A DNA stretch of 64,000 nucleotides, from positions 992,001 through 1,056,000 of the forward strand of contig OZ037851.1 of NCBI GenBank assembly GCA_964035575.1, in the 5' to 3' direction. Below, piece by piece: positions 31,800-42,821 of the stretch. Source of the stretch: Rhynchopus sp. YZ270_cl-10 (Eukaryota > Euglenozoa > Diplonemea > Diplonemida > Diplonemidae). The first letter of the stretch is position 1; every line of letters begins with the position of its first letter. The notes under the pieces were generated by a model. That model did no database searches, was not told the origin of the DNA, and saw nothing but the letters and a program-made list of their open reading frames with translations. The translations under genes and the position numbers were made by a program.

Positions 31800-34066
31800 A
31801 TGTTTTTCACTTTTCTATTTTTTACTTTTATTTTATTTCTCTTTCTTGTGTGTTTGCTGAGGTTTTCTATCTGATACACAGACAGGATGTGTTGGTATTT
31901 GTTTGGATTGGTAGCAATTATTGCACGGAATACTTTACGTATACACGGCAGCCATCAAGACCAAGACTCTTTAGGTTACTCTTCCTCCTGGTGATCAGAC
32001 ATTACATCCAGTAAGGACAGAGAAAGGAATAAGAAAAAAGAAAAAAAAAACTTTTGTATTTTGTGTATTCCCGAAACAAAAAACTGAAGTAGAAGGTACC
32101 AAATGTTCACACGAACATCGGTTTCACGATATTCACCCACCATTTAAAGGGAAATCACTGAAGATGTCCACCCTTTTGAATACAACTGTATGATTCTTAG
32201 GACTGAAACAGGGTTAATATCAGAAACCAATCTACTGAAGTTTCAACTTGTGCACGAAGCATTTTACTTTTCTTTTCTACGTTTTGCAAAACACACAACA
32301 TAAAAAGAAAGATGGGACCATTTTTGTTGATCCCTCACCATATACTATCAATTTATTGATTGCATATGATGAAAATACTTTTTATTTACAAGTGCCTCCA
32401 GACATGCTGTGAAAAACTGAGCCTCGCTTAGAGTATGTTGCGGAATGGTCTCTAGTACATTAGCCCTAAAAAGCTAAACACATAGTGCAAACTAGTTTAT
32501 ATTTATAGATATATTCTACTGCTGCACTATGCTTTGTTTACTCATAATTACAAAGGAGTTAACAGAAAGTCGAAGCACACAATACAGCTGTCCTGTGAAC
32601 TTCGCACTACACCCCACCCCCTCCCTACCTCTTTGAAACAGTCAAAAAAGAAATCAAAATTAAAAAAAAAAAAAAAAAAACAGCAGAAAAAGAGACCAAA
32701 AAAAAAATGATATAATAACAAGGGAGAGCAAGTAGGTTATTTAAAGTAGGTTGACGACACCGAAACCCCAATAAAAAAAATGTGTCCGTTTATGGTGTCA
32801 ACGTTAAAGACTACCAGAAGCAGCTCAGTGCATTCTGAAAAAAATAAGCGAGCGATTCTAGGCTATATATGTTCATGAAGCCAATGAATCTAGATAAAGG
32901 TCCTATTTCAAAGAATTCCCACAAACAAACACCACTTTTATTTTTACTTTTTTTCAACAAACCAAATAAAAAGAAAAAAAAACTCTTTTTCACCACTGGA
33001 AGGGACTAGACCTCGTACTTGACCCTTTCAGTGAGACGTCAGACCAATGTATTACATTGCCACACCCTGGGTAAGCTGTGCAGTCTGTAGGCCTACTACA
33101 AAAACCGCAAAACTTTGGAAAAAAAAAAGAACGAAGATAATAGGTATATCGCAGTAGTAATTTGGTCGTGGTTTACCAATGGTAATGTCCACGACGCAGT
33201 TTATATGGTTGTACTCAACGCGTACTATGTCACTAGTGATGAGTATTTTTCTCGCAGGAGCGATTTGGTCTTGGTGGGCATCTTAGCTTTCCCATTTTTA
33301 AAGGGACAATAGCCTTGAGACTAAGACTCCAGGACACATATTAAATTGTTTGCAATGCACGTTTTGCTATCTCTTTGTACTACTCTAGTCTTTGTGTAGG
33401 TGTTTCAATACAATGGACAATGGATGATTAAACTGGTTTTAATCATTGCTTGGACGGCGAACTACTAAGTCCAGAAAATTCAGTATGTTTTTCACTTTTC
33501 TATTTTTTACTTTTATTTTATTTCTCTTTCTTGTGTGTTTGCTGAGGTTTTCTATCTGATACACAGACAGGATGTGTTGGTATTTGTTTGGATTGGTAGC
33601 AATTATTGCACGGAATACTTTACGTATACACGGCAGCCATCAAGACCAAGACTCTTTAGGTTACTCTTCCTCCTGGTGATCAGACATTACATCCAGTAAG
33701 GACAGAGAAAGGAATAAGAAAAAAGAAAAAAAAAACTTTTGTATTTTGTGTATTCCCGAAACAAAAAACTGAAGTAGAAGGTACCAAATGTTCACACGAA
33801 CATCGGTTTCACGATATTCACCCACCATTTAAAGGGAAATCACTGAAGATGTCCACCCTTTTGAATACAACTGTATGATTCTTAGGACTGAAACAGGGTT
33901 AATATCAGAAACCAATCTACTGAAGTTTCAACTTGTGCACGAAGCATTTTACTTTTCTTTTCTACGTTTTGCAAAACACACAACATAAAAAGAAAGATGG
34001 GACCATTTTTGTTGATCCCTCACCATATACTATCAATTTATTGATTGCATATGATGAAAATACTTT
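31800..34066. mobile_element. Element with 582-bp terminal direct repeats (LTR-like, non-coding)
   Basis: Bases 31800-32381 and 33485-34066 are direct repeats of equal length with no difference that I can see. They enclose 1.1 kb with no recognisable gene. The outer flanks share TTAAAGCG (31791-31798 and 34065-34072), as expected of a target duplication rather than a simple tandem duplication. This fits a small non-coding relative of LTR retrotransposons. No clear primer-binding site or polypurine tract is recognised, so the class is tentative. The lack of divergence between the repeats suggests a young insertion or recent homogenisation. A 65-codon ORF at 33115-33312 is unrecognised. Confidence 0.6.
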
Positions 34067-34879
34067 AAAGCGGAATTGGGATCGGCAGTTGCGAGGAGCG
34101 GCAGTCTGTGCCCTACCCTCCCCCCCTCCCGATTCTTTTAGTGGAGGGGGAGGGGAATACAAAGAGTGTTTTGTTGGTTTGTTTATCTCATATCTGCCAT
34201 GCCCTTTAATGGGAACCAGAGGATCCGCACAAACGTAAAAAAAAAACAAAAAATAAAACAAAAACAAAAACAAAAACAAAAAGAAAATGCCTCTTTAAAA
34301 GGCCAGTCGTAGATAATACCATCTCGTTTATTTTTCTCTCTAATTGTGGATTTTTGTGATAAAAAACCCCATTTTTTAAGGGAGCAAAAATGGGATTTTT
34401 TTTTGGGAGGCTTTGCTGTGGGTTTTAAAAAAAACAGGTTACCCCCCTTTATGAGGTGATTAAGCACGACGATGTTTGGGCTCATCTGAGCAACCTTTGG
34501 ATTTTTTTTTAAAATCCAGAATTCCCTCATTGCAAAGCCCTTTTCTTTTGAAGTAGAGGAAAAAAGCAAGCACCAATCCATATTGGTCTATATAAAAAAG
34601 AACACCCCCGTACCCCCTACTTTTTCTTCCTTCCTACGATTTTTTGTTTTCCTCTCAAAACACCCCAAAAAAAATCAGGCAATCCACACCGTTGCAACTA
34701 TACACTATCCCTGAACTGTTTTTTTTTTCAAACTCCCAGAAAACCCCCTTTTTTTTGAAACAATAAAAAAGAAATGCTGAAGACAGCGTGAAAGGAGCGT
34801 TTTTGCTTCTTTTTTTTTTTCTTTCTTTCCCTTTTTGTTTTACTAACCCGCCTCCCACCCCCCTCAATAAAACGAGACA
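34067..34879. other. Gap upstream of the first cyclase-like gene
   Basis: T/A-rich DNA with a (TTTTTG)n-type run (other strand) near 34245-34283 and one class B hairpin at 34455. The last 60 bases are a pyrimidine-rich leader to the ATG at 34880. No gene is seen. Confidence 0.5.
34455..34486 (+). repeat. Hairpin element, class B
   Basis: GGTGA pairs with TCATC and AAGC with GTTT. GAGCAACCTTTGG follows. Confidence 0.55.
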
Positions 34880-37870
34880 ATGGCCCCGGCGGTTACGAAG
34901 AATGGAGTGAAGGCAGATCAAGCTAAGGCATATGTCCCTAGGTCACGTGGTGGGGGTTCGGTGCCTTCAACGGTAGTCGCAACAGCACCACAGGCAGCAG
35001 CGGGAAATGATGCAAAGCTTGAGGCCTCACAGATCTCGCAGCTAGGTGGCAACCCTGGGGCACCTATGTGGACGCCCAAGAAACGGTTCTTCTACGTCTC
35101 GCTAGCTATCCTGCGCACCTTGCTCTATACCATCGCCGTCAACGTCATCCTCTTCTGCTCGCACGGAGAACGCTTCGGAGGCATCATCGCAACATGCCAT
35201 CTTCACCACTCTCTCCAAAACAAATACCTCGCAGTCGGATGGCTGGGGGTCACAAATCTTGGGAATTTTCTGTGGTTTCTCGGGTCGGTATGTGATTTTT
35301 CAGAATTTTTTCAGGGTTCTAGATAGTGAAAGTGTAATGTATTTTTTGTTTCTCGACCCATACCGTAAACCTACCATTACAGATGCATAATGGGCTTTTC
35401 ATTAAGGGCGCAAAAGTGGAGCAGTCGTCGTTTTCGAACAACGCCGCCTGTCTCGCGGGGGCCATGGTGTTTGCATCCATGGGGCTGTCCATGGGTGCTG
35501 TCGGCGTCTGGTGGGGGCTGCTCATCATTATTAACTTCTTCTTCGGTCCCTTCAATATCCTTCTCCTCAACGGCCGCAAGGTGCTGACAAAGAAACTTAT
35601 GTGGAACCTTCTCTTCCGCTTCCTTCACACATGGGATGTCGTCACTGACTTCGCCACCAGTGCCATCATAGGCGCCTCCAGCGCAAAGGTATGCTAGCGA
35701 ACTGAACCCCTCCGCCCGCTACTTTGAGAGGCGAGGAAAATAGGCTGAAATGTAAGAGTTGCATTTTGAAAATTATGTATCGTATTTTGTGTTATCAAGC
35801 ATTGACGAATAGAAATGGAAAACGATGGATAACGCGTGCCCGCCTAAGGGCTTGGGTTCTCTTTACTAATACATACCTCACACATATTCTGAAAACTCAC
35901 AGCCTTTTGCGGTGCGATAAACGAAAAAGTGTTTTCTTTCATTTAACTGTCATACCCTTCATTTTCTATTTTTTTTTGACACAAAACTCAGGGTATTGTG
36001 TACTTGCTGCTGTCGTTGATGAACCTTGCGTTCTACATCACTTCGCTGTACACGAACATCAGCGAGGAGTCTCTCCTGCGCATCTGTCTCAACTGCACCA
36101 AGGCGTTTGGCCTGGACATCCCTATGTGCGTCATCGATATCGTTCTGCTGTTTGAGGTCGAAGGCGACGGCAAAAGGGCCGTCATTGTCATATCCGCTCT
36201 GAGCAGTCTGCTCGAGGTGGCAGGGAGTGTAAAGGCTGGTATGTACTTTCCCCCACTACCCTGGCGACGCATCTGCACTCTCTCTCTCTCTCTCTCTCTT
36301 TTTTCTTGACTCAGTACACAACAATATAAATTCTTACTAATATTTCACACCTCAACACTTCACTCCTTAGGTATTGCCTTCCACGCTGTCTCTAGGCAGC
36401 ATACTGCGATGAGGCGGAGCTCTGCTATTGCACGGGATATTGCTTTTGCACTTGCACGCTTCGACTTGGAAGGTGCCGAACGTTGTGTACAGCGTGGTGG
36501 GCTAGACGTGCGGCTGAATGTGGCGTTCCGAATGCTTCTCGCGAACCTCAAGCTATACAAGCCGTATCTCCCTGACGCGATGTTCTCGGGTTCGAAAGAG
36601 TCTGCGCCGAAGGGGCCAAACACAACAATAGGCGCCACGTCTGCCTCTGCCACTGCTACCTCCACCCTGACCACGGAGCGTACGCAACGCAGAAAGCTCA
36701 TACCCCGTAATGGTGGCTCAGAGCCCCCACCTGGCCAAGAGACACCCAACAAGACCGTCGACGACGAGGTTGTATCAGATGAGGAATGCCTGCGTGTGCC
36801 CCAAGGGAACGGTGACAACCCCCTGCTCGTATTGGAGCCCATCGCGCTGTCGTTGCCAGGTGCGCCCATCCTGCCTGCATCGTTGATACGAAAAAACATT
36901 GCGGTATGTGTAGAGGGGATTGGGGTGAGGGGTGGGGTAGGGTAGGGGTGCAAGAACAACCGTAAGATTTCAAAGAAACTACTATGGGAGGTGAAATGCA
37001 GAAGGGATTGAATTTTTCGAAAAAAAAGAAAAAAAAAATATCAAAATAACACAAACAAACCACAACAGGTGTTAGTCATCCGAATGCAGACGCGCCCAAA
37101 GCCCCCCTCCGAAATGACACGCCAGGCAGTATGATATTATTTTTCTCCCTTTTCAAAACTTTTCTTCAAACCTACACTCTTACACAATGAACCCCCCCTT
37201 CTCGGGACCACAAACACCATTCACTTCACTTCTTTCAATCAACTCGAGTTTTTAACCTCCCCACTCCCCACTCCACTTCTTACAGGTACTCGAATCGACC
37301 AGCGCATTTCTCTCGACAGTGTTCCTTGAGGCAAAGCTGTACCGCGGTGTGTTGCACTCATTTGACACTGGGTATGAGGTGGTGGTCACGTTTGGTGCTG
37401 CGGATGGGACGCATAAGAACAATACTGAGGTTGCAGATGCTTATAAATGCGCTGTTGCGTTACATAAAGCACTTGAGACCGAGTCGCACGGTGCTGTCAA
37501 CATTGGGCTATCTAGTGGGGTGTCGGTTGTGGGGAACCTTGGGACAGCAAATCGGTTGGCCTTTTCGGTGGTTGGGGATGTGATCCCTCAGGCTCGGCAG
37601 GCATGCACGGCAGCAGCGCTCTTCGAGCATGCCATAGTGGCCGCAGCGGACTTCCGCTTCTCCTTCACCTACCTCACCGCGACCCCCATCGAAGAAGCGC
37701 CACTCCAAAGCGCAGGACTCCAGCTCTTCTCCCTCCCCCTCACATCACGGCAATACTGCATGTCACAAAGCGACGAAGACGACCACGAACTAAGCGAAGA
37801 AGTAAAACAAGTAGGAATGGACGAATCCGTCGATGAATCTGACATTGATGTCCGCGAAGATTGTGTCTAA
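34880..37870 (+). CDS. Multi-membrane protein with degenerate class III cyclase-like domain (five exons)
   Basis: Exons 34880-35287, 35383-35688, 35992-36238, 36371-36903 and 37286-37870 join in frame to 692 residues, with GT-AG introns and GTATG donors. Exons 1-3 encode about six hydrophobic segments (for example LAILRTLLYTIAVNVILF and IVYLLLSLMNLAFYI). A helical linker ends LKLYKPYLPD, and a P/S/T-rich stretch follows. Exon 5 resembles an adenylate/guanylate cyclase domain: HGAVNIGLSSGVSVVGNLG and NRLAFSVVGDVIPQARQ match the family (GI..G.v..GN.G; VGD.vn.A.R). The first metal-binding Asp region is replaced by ESTSAF and the second by DTGYEVVV, so catalysis is unlikely. The protein is probably a sensor or regulator at a membrane. 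Its closest companion is the gene at 60430. Confidence 0.82.
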
Positions 37871-38600
37871 AAAAATAGCGCCTTTTTAGTGCATTTTTAT
37901 GCATTTTTTTGAGTTTTTTAAAGAAAGAGAAAGCTTTGGAATGGGGTGTCACCTATTTTGTGCTATCCCTAGAGGTGTCGCTATACGGACAGCTCATTTA
38001 ATGTTTTTCAAGAGTTCCTTTTCTTTAGTGGTGTGTGCAAAGAGAGACACATTCCTTTTACAAATTTACAGGTTGTGATGCTATGAGTAACAGCCTATTG
38101 GTAGCTCTTTTGGTGATTTTTCTCAAAAAAAAGAACCCCACCCCTCCCCCATCAGTTTCGTTTAGTTTCGTTTCGTTTTGTTTATTTGAGAATTGTTCGT
38201 TTTCTATTTTTCTGTCTACTCGTGCATTCATGCTTTCCCTCCTTTCCCAAACACCAACAAAATACGCCTTTAAGCAAAGACCCTCCCTCTTTCTGAAGGA
38301 GTAAATGCGGGCAGAGCCTGGTGCTGTGGCTGGTAATTGTCGTACACAAAAAAGAAAAGAGAAAAAACAGAAGCTGATATTTTTGATTTTGGTTTTTTTG
38401 CGTCTGTTCAGAAGAAAAATTCGTGGCTGCTATCCCGTGATAGTAGTTTAATAACCAAAACAAAAATATTTTGGTTTTTGCGGTAAGTTTTTACGCCTTT
38501 CAGCCCCTCAGAATTCTTCTTTCAGAAGTCTCAATATAAGAGATCGATAAAGATTAGATGGGGGTGCATATATTTTTTTTCCCCCCTCCCAATGTGCAAC
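37871..38600. other. Intergenic
   Basis: AT-rich DNA with a weak hairpin near 38033-38055 (GTGTGTGC against GACACAT). No gene is recognised. Confidence 0.5.
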
Positions 38601-38631
38601 ACACTCCGGGGTTCGATATCCCGCGGAGTGT
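38601..38631 (+). other. tRNA T-arm/acceptor-like minihelix
   Basis: ACACTCCG pairs perfectly with CGGAGTGT, then GGG pairs with CCC with one bulge, around the loop TTCGATAT. GGTTCGATATCC fits the tRNA T-loop and Pol III B-box consensus (GGTTCGANNCC). The D and anticodon arms are missing. A class A hairpin follows two bases downstream (38634). A similar T-arm sits beside the reversed class A element at 39372-39405. Confidence 0.55.
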
Positions 38632-38633
38632 CA

Positions 38634-38657
38634 GTGCCTGCGTCCCAGAGGCTGCAC
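38634..38657 (+). repeat. Hairpin element, class A
   Basis: GTGC pairs with GCAC and GTC with GGC around the loop CCAGA. The tail TGTCAACTTCAC follows. It lies directly after the T-arm-like minihelix. Confidence 0.6.
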
Positions 38658-38913
38658 TGTCAACTTCACTTTTTTCTCTCTTCTTTCGCTCTTTTCTTTG
38701 GAAAAAAAAAGAATGATACTGTGACCTCCATGGATGCCACCGCATCTATTTGTGTCATTTTTTTCTTTTTTTTGAATAAAAAAGAAAACAAAAAAAAGTG
38801 TATTCGTTACTTTTGTCACATCTGCTATCCCACGATAGCAATTTACAAGAGTTTGCAACACTTCCTTTTCGATTACATTTGACGCGCGCAATAAATTAAA
38901 ATGGTGTAGAATA

Positions 38914-38944
38914 TAGTGGAGCACACTCTAGGGTGGCTACACTA
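38914..38944 (+). repeat. Hairpin element, class C with poly(A)
   Basis: TAGTGGAGC pairs with GCTACACTA with one mismatch. ATACAACCAAGTTTTC and about 24 A residues follow. It is nearly identical to the copy at 24037. Confidence 0.75.
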
Positions 38945-38995
38945 ATACAACCAAGTTTTCAAAAAAAAAAAAAAAAAAAAAAAATCACTCATAAG

Positions 38996-39880
38996 CAGGG
39001 AAGTTCCTAAGTGGGACCGAGAACATGAAATTCTGGATTTTAGTTTTTTTTTCCTTTTTTTTTTTCCTTTTTTCCTTAGGGGGCTTTCTTGTGGTTTCTG
39101 GTGGGTTTCACTGTAGGTGACACACCACCAGTGTGGTGAAATGGTCGAAACTCTCAAAAGCAAGAGTTTTCAGGGGGCAAGAAAAAAAAAAATTGACACC
39201 AAAATCCTGCACCATCCAGGGCTGTACCCCCAATTTTTTTTTGCCTGCGGCGCCATTTTTCATTTTTTGCTCTGCAAAAAAGGGTTCGTTGGAAGCTAGA
39301 TTTTTACACCGTACCCAAAAATTTTTGCCTGCGGCGCCATTTATATTATTTTTTGCTCCGCAAAAAGAGAAGTGCAAACGCCTCACCATTCATCGGCGGA
39401 AGCACTGGCTCCACGGGTTATCGAACCCCAGAGAGCACTTCATTGGCATGCACACGGTTGCCACGAGGGAGCGTATGCCGGTACAAAATCACTGCCCCAT
39501 CCAAATAATATTCCCAACGTCTTTGGGGATCCCCTTGCATTTTGCAGCCAAAATGCAACTAGACCAAAGCTGCAAAAAGTTCCGCGCGCGTGTAGCGCGC
39601 CCGGGTTTGGGACCCCTTTTTGAATTTCGAGGGGCGGTTAAAGTGGCCCAGAATCACAGTTCTGACACTCATTTAGCATTGTGAGCAACGCACTAGTGGT
39701 CGTAACCAAAATTTATATCAATCAAGAACTTGTCCATTTTCTCGAAATGACCCCACTACAGTGAGGGTAGAGCTCGGAAAGCCCGAAAAAGGGCAAAAAA
39801 CCCCACCCAAAAAAAAGGAAAAAAACGGGAACATAAATCCAGAATTTTGCTGTTTTTTCCGAGAACAAGGGGCAACCCTG
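38996..39880. mobile_element. hAT-type non-autonomous element (885 bp)
   Basis: It begins CAGGGAAGTTCC and its other end, inverted, begins CAGGGTTGCCCC. Both subterminal regions carry CAAAATTCTGGATTT-like blocks in inverted orientation. It is flanked by a perfect 8-bp duplication, CTCATAAG (38988-38995 and 39881-39888). The interior has two direct repeats of GCCTGCGGCGCCATTT (near 39241 and 39327) and a class A hairpin in reverse orientation. No coding region is seen. Confidence 0.85.
39372..39405 (-). repeat. Hairpin element, class A, reverse orientation, with T-arm
   Basis: Read on the minus strand, GTGC pairs with GCAC and CCGCC with GGTGAGG around GATGAAT. Just upstream on that strand (39411-39432) lies GGGGTTCGATAACCC followed by GTGGAGCCA. 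This looks like a tRNA T-arm, acceptor strand and CCA. It lies inside the 885-bp hAT element, so it was carried there. Confidence 0.6.
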
Positions 39881-40030
39881 CTCATAAGGTCGAGAAGAGC
39901 AATGTGAGATATGGTCCTTTAAATTTTTTTCGGTTCAGACCGCGATGAGTGTAACAAGGTTTTGCAGGAAGAGGTGACCAAAGTTTTTTCCTTCCCTGAT
40001 GTGGCCCGAAAACCAGGTTTTGGCCATCCC

Positions 40031-40522
40031 CAGACTGCAGACTAATAAATCATTTAATTAATTACATTACCCACCCGGTTTTTTTTGAAAATGGGCCCCA
40101 CGTATAAGTGACCGGGCTCATATTTTTCAAAATTTAAGTGGTCAAAAAATTGTCCAATTTTCGAGATTGACCCCACCACTGCACGGGCGGATCCCAAAAA
40201 TGCAAATAAGGACCCTTTTCCACAACCTTCCTTCACCCCCCCCGGTAGGGTAACCGAAGGTGAAGTCAATATTACAAACCCGGATTTTGAGGAAATTTTT
40301 GGCCGAAAATGGGCCCCAGCTATTAGTGACCGGGCTCATATTGTCCAAAATTTAAGTCATTAAAATTGTGTCCATTTCTTCAGATTGACCCCACCACTGA
40401 CTGGGATCGGCCCAAAAATGCAAATAACGGCGTTTTCGCCTGCATTGTTCGTTACGAAACCCCGTGCAGACTAGCATTTAATTAATTAATTACCAGACCC
40501 CCAATCCTTAGTCTGCAGACTG
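40031..40522. mobile_element. hAT-type MITE (492 bp)
   Basis: The ends are CAGACTGCAGACTAA and, inverted, CAGTCTGCAGACTAA (14 of 15 match). They are flanked by a perfect 8-bp duplication, GCCATCCC (40023-40030 and 40523-40530). The interior has two direct repeats about 225 bp apart (CGGGCTCATATT and ATTGACCCCACCACTG; near 40108 and 40332). A third, diverged copy lies at 39720-39780 in the neighbouring hAT element. It has no coding capacity. Confidence 0.9.
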
Positions 40523-40708
40523 GCCATCCCCCCCTTTTTTTTGTCTCATCTCTTCCAATACAAGGATTTTTCTCACAGAGTCCTGTTTTTTAGTTTTCCT
40601 GAATGTTTTGTGCCATGATGTACATTCATCTTTAAATTTTTTTTGACGTGTAAAACTTTTCATACAAACTGTATTGATTCTTAATAGTCTCTATGGAGAT
40701 TTCTTTAG

Positions 40709-40739
40709 GTTGACTAACCATGAGAGGCTTAGGTTCATC
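40709..40739 (+). repeat. Hairpin element, class B variant
   Basis: TGA pairs with TCA, TAA with TTA and CC with GG. The 3' strand GGCTTAGGTTCATC is the class B consensus. Confidence 0.5.
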
Positions 40740-40761
40740 TCCATTTCCCCTCTCTTTTTCA

Positions 40762-40799
40762 GTGACTGCGTCCTCTGATAACCGGTGAGGCGTTTGCAC
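40762..40799 (+). repeat. Hairpin element, class A
   Basis: GTG pairs with CAC and CGTC with GGCG. The upstream context is CTCTTTTTCAG and the tail is TTTCAGCTTCTCTTTTG. Confidence 0.6.
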
Positions 40800-40867
40800 T
40801 TTCAGCTTCTCTTTTGAATGTTTCCTTGGATGAAACAGGTCAACCGAGCGACAGCACACAGACTTGA

Positions 40868-40957
40868 TCTGGTGCAAGCCCGCAGGAGTATCTGCCCTAT
40901 CAGCTTTTGACGGTAGCGCAGTGGACTACCGTGGCTGTAACGGGTAACGGGGAATGA
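40868..40957 (+). rRNA. Fragment of 18S (SSU) rRNA
   Basis: The core TCTGCCCTATCAGCTTTTGA, then GGTAGC...GGACTACCGTGGCTGTAACG and GGTAACGGGGAAT, matches the conserved 5' domain of eukaryotic SSU rRNA. There CTACC pairs with GGTAG, and the block ends GGTAACGGGGAAT, the usual run-up to AGGGTTCGATTCC, which is absent here. Only about 90 bases are present, bounded by unrelated DNA. It is a displaced scrap, not a functional rRNA gene. The left boundary is uncertain. Confidence 0.8.
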
Positions 40958-42036
40958 GGAGTGGGGGGGAAAGGTCTCTTATCCAGTAACGATGTTTCCT
41001 CTTAGTGCAAATATTTCAAATATTGAAAAGAAAAATAGATAGCTCTCGTCTTGAGGGAGGTGTTCTGTATGCATGCGATCTTCGGGTGTTAGTGTACGCA
41101 GAAGTGATGTTTAGGTGTTGAATCTGACGTGACCCACCCCCCACCAGACTGAGTGGTGAGAATGGCGCCATATTCACAGAAGTATTGTTTTGATGATTAA
41201 AAGAGGGTTCACCTTGACTATTCTGTCTTTTAATAGGTGCACTGTCACGAGCGGGCTGTTGTATTTCAAGTCAAGTTTTTTTTTCTCTCTCTCTCTCTTT
41301 CTCTCTCCCCTCTAATAAATGGTTGCTGATATCATGTCGTGCGGCTGTCCGAAAGTAAACGCTTCCCTGACCCATCCTTGGCTTACTTTTCTATTTGTGG
41401 TCCTTTGGTATTTCTTGAAGATGTGTGTACGCACGTGAAGCATAGTATCGATCTTTCAACTTTTCTCTCTTTACCCTACCCTATGTGCGTTCCTACAGAT
41501 AACGCAACCTCATGTATTTGATATATATTTTTTTTTGAAGGCGTTTGCATAACTTCTTTTCATTTTTCAAAATCTAATAGATTGTTGCGTTTTGTGGCAT
41601 ATTTTTTTTTTACCACAAAACACGGTTCGGAAAAGTACTTTGCCCAAAAGTAAAGTACTTTTCCAAAAAAAAAAGTACTTGAAGAAAAAAAAGTACTTTT
41701 TTTTTTTCTGTGCAAAAATTGTACGGAGGGAAGAAAAAAAAAGTACTTTTTTTTTTCCCGTCAAAAATTGTACGGAGAAAAAAAATAAAAAGTACTTTTT
41801 TTTTTCCAGTGGGAAGCCTCTTTTTTACTTTCAACGGATGTCATCCGTCCGATTTTGAGAAACCCCCCCCCTCCCCCCCCGGAGAAGATTGTAAATTTGG
41901 CAACCTGAAGTTTTCGGCTTTTGGACAGACGTAAAAAAATTCGAAAACCAGCGGAAGTGGATTTCCGAGCTCCCCGCTTTTCACCACAAAAAAAATCGAC
42001 CACTTTAGTGGAGTAGAAGTTAATTTAAAGTGGCTC

Positions 42037-42484
42037 CAGTACACAGTACACAGTACACAGTACACAGTACACAGTACACAGTACACAGTACACAGTACAC
42101 AGTACACAGTACACAGTACACAGTACACAGTACACAGTACACAGTACACAGTACACAGTACACAGTACACAGTACACAGTACACAGTACACAGTACACAG
42201 TACACAGTACACAGTACACAGTACACAGTACACAGTACACAGTACACAGTACACAGTACACAGTACACAGTACACAGTACACAGTACACAGTACACAGTA
42301 CACAGTACACAGTACACAGTACACAGTACACAGTACACAGTACACAGTACACAGTACACAGTACACAGTACACAGTACACAGTACACAGTACACAGTACA
42401 CAGTACACAGTACACAGTACACAGTACACAGTACACAGTACACAGTACACAGTACACAGTACACAGTACACAGTACACAGTACA
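42037..42484. repeat. 7-bp tandem array, about 64 copies
   Basis: Near-perfect (CAGTACA)n over 448 bp. A 7-bp unit with no stop in any frame gives long open frames on both strands that are not genes. The homologous position in the element at 48378-49931 (near 49312-49332) has only a short GTACATGTAATACAG segment, so the array expanded here. Confidence 0.97.
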
Positions 42485-42821
42485 GTGAAGTCAATTTAAA
42501 GGCTCCATGGGTCTTTATACAGTAACGTATAGGGATTTCAGTGCATAAAGGGGGGTCGGCTCCACCAAAAGTTGCGTACCGTGGAGTGTGTTCCTGAATA
42601 AAAAAAATGGTCGGAATTGAAAGATTCGTAAAAAATAAATCCAAAGGAAAAAAATCGAAAACCTTCTTCAAAAGAAATCCAACTTAGAGACGCCACTGTG
42701 CTGCGACCCAAAGAGGAGGTTTTCTTAAGGAATTCCTTACTGGGGGGGGGCGAATAAGAGATCAGGGGTGAATAAGAGATCAGGGCCGAATAAGAGATCA
42801 GGTTGAGATTTTGGGGGTATT

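Larger units (their letters stand above)
40523..41621. other. Intergenic with hairpins and rRNA scrap
   Basis: It holds a class B and a class A hairpin side by side (40709 and 40762), an 18S rRNA fragment (about 40868-40957) and a (TC)n tract near 41285-41307. No gene is seen. Confidence 0.6.

Noticed and set aside
39133-39684. A 183-codon ORF inside the 885-bp hAT element
   Set aside because: It spans direct repeats and a reversed hairpin and has no protein-like pattern.
40868-40957. A functional rRNA gene
   Set aside because: Only about 90 bases match, and the conserved run-on AGGGTTCGATTCC is missing.
42037-42484. CRISPR-like array
   Set aside because: The units are directly adjacent with no spacers, in a eukaryotic genome.
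41841-42671. Long open frames with YCVLCTV repeats, on both strands
   Set aside because: They are produced by a 7-bp satellite that lacks stops in every frame; not genes.
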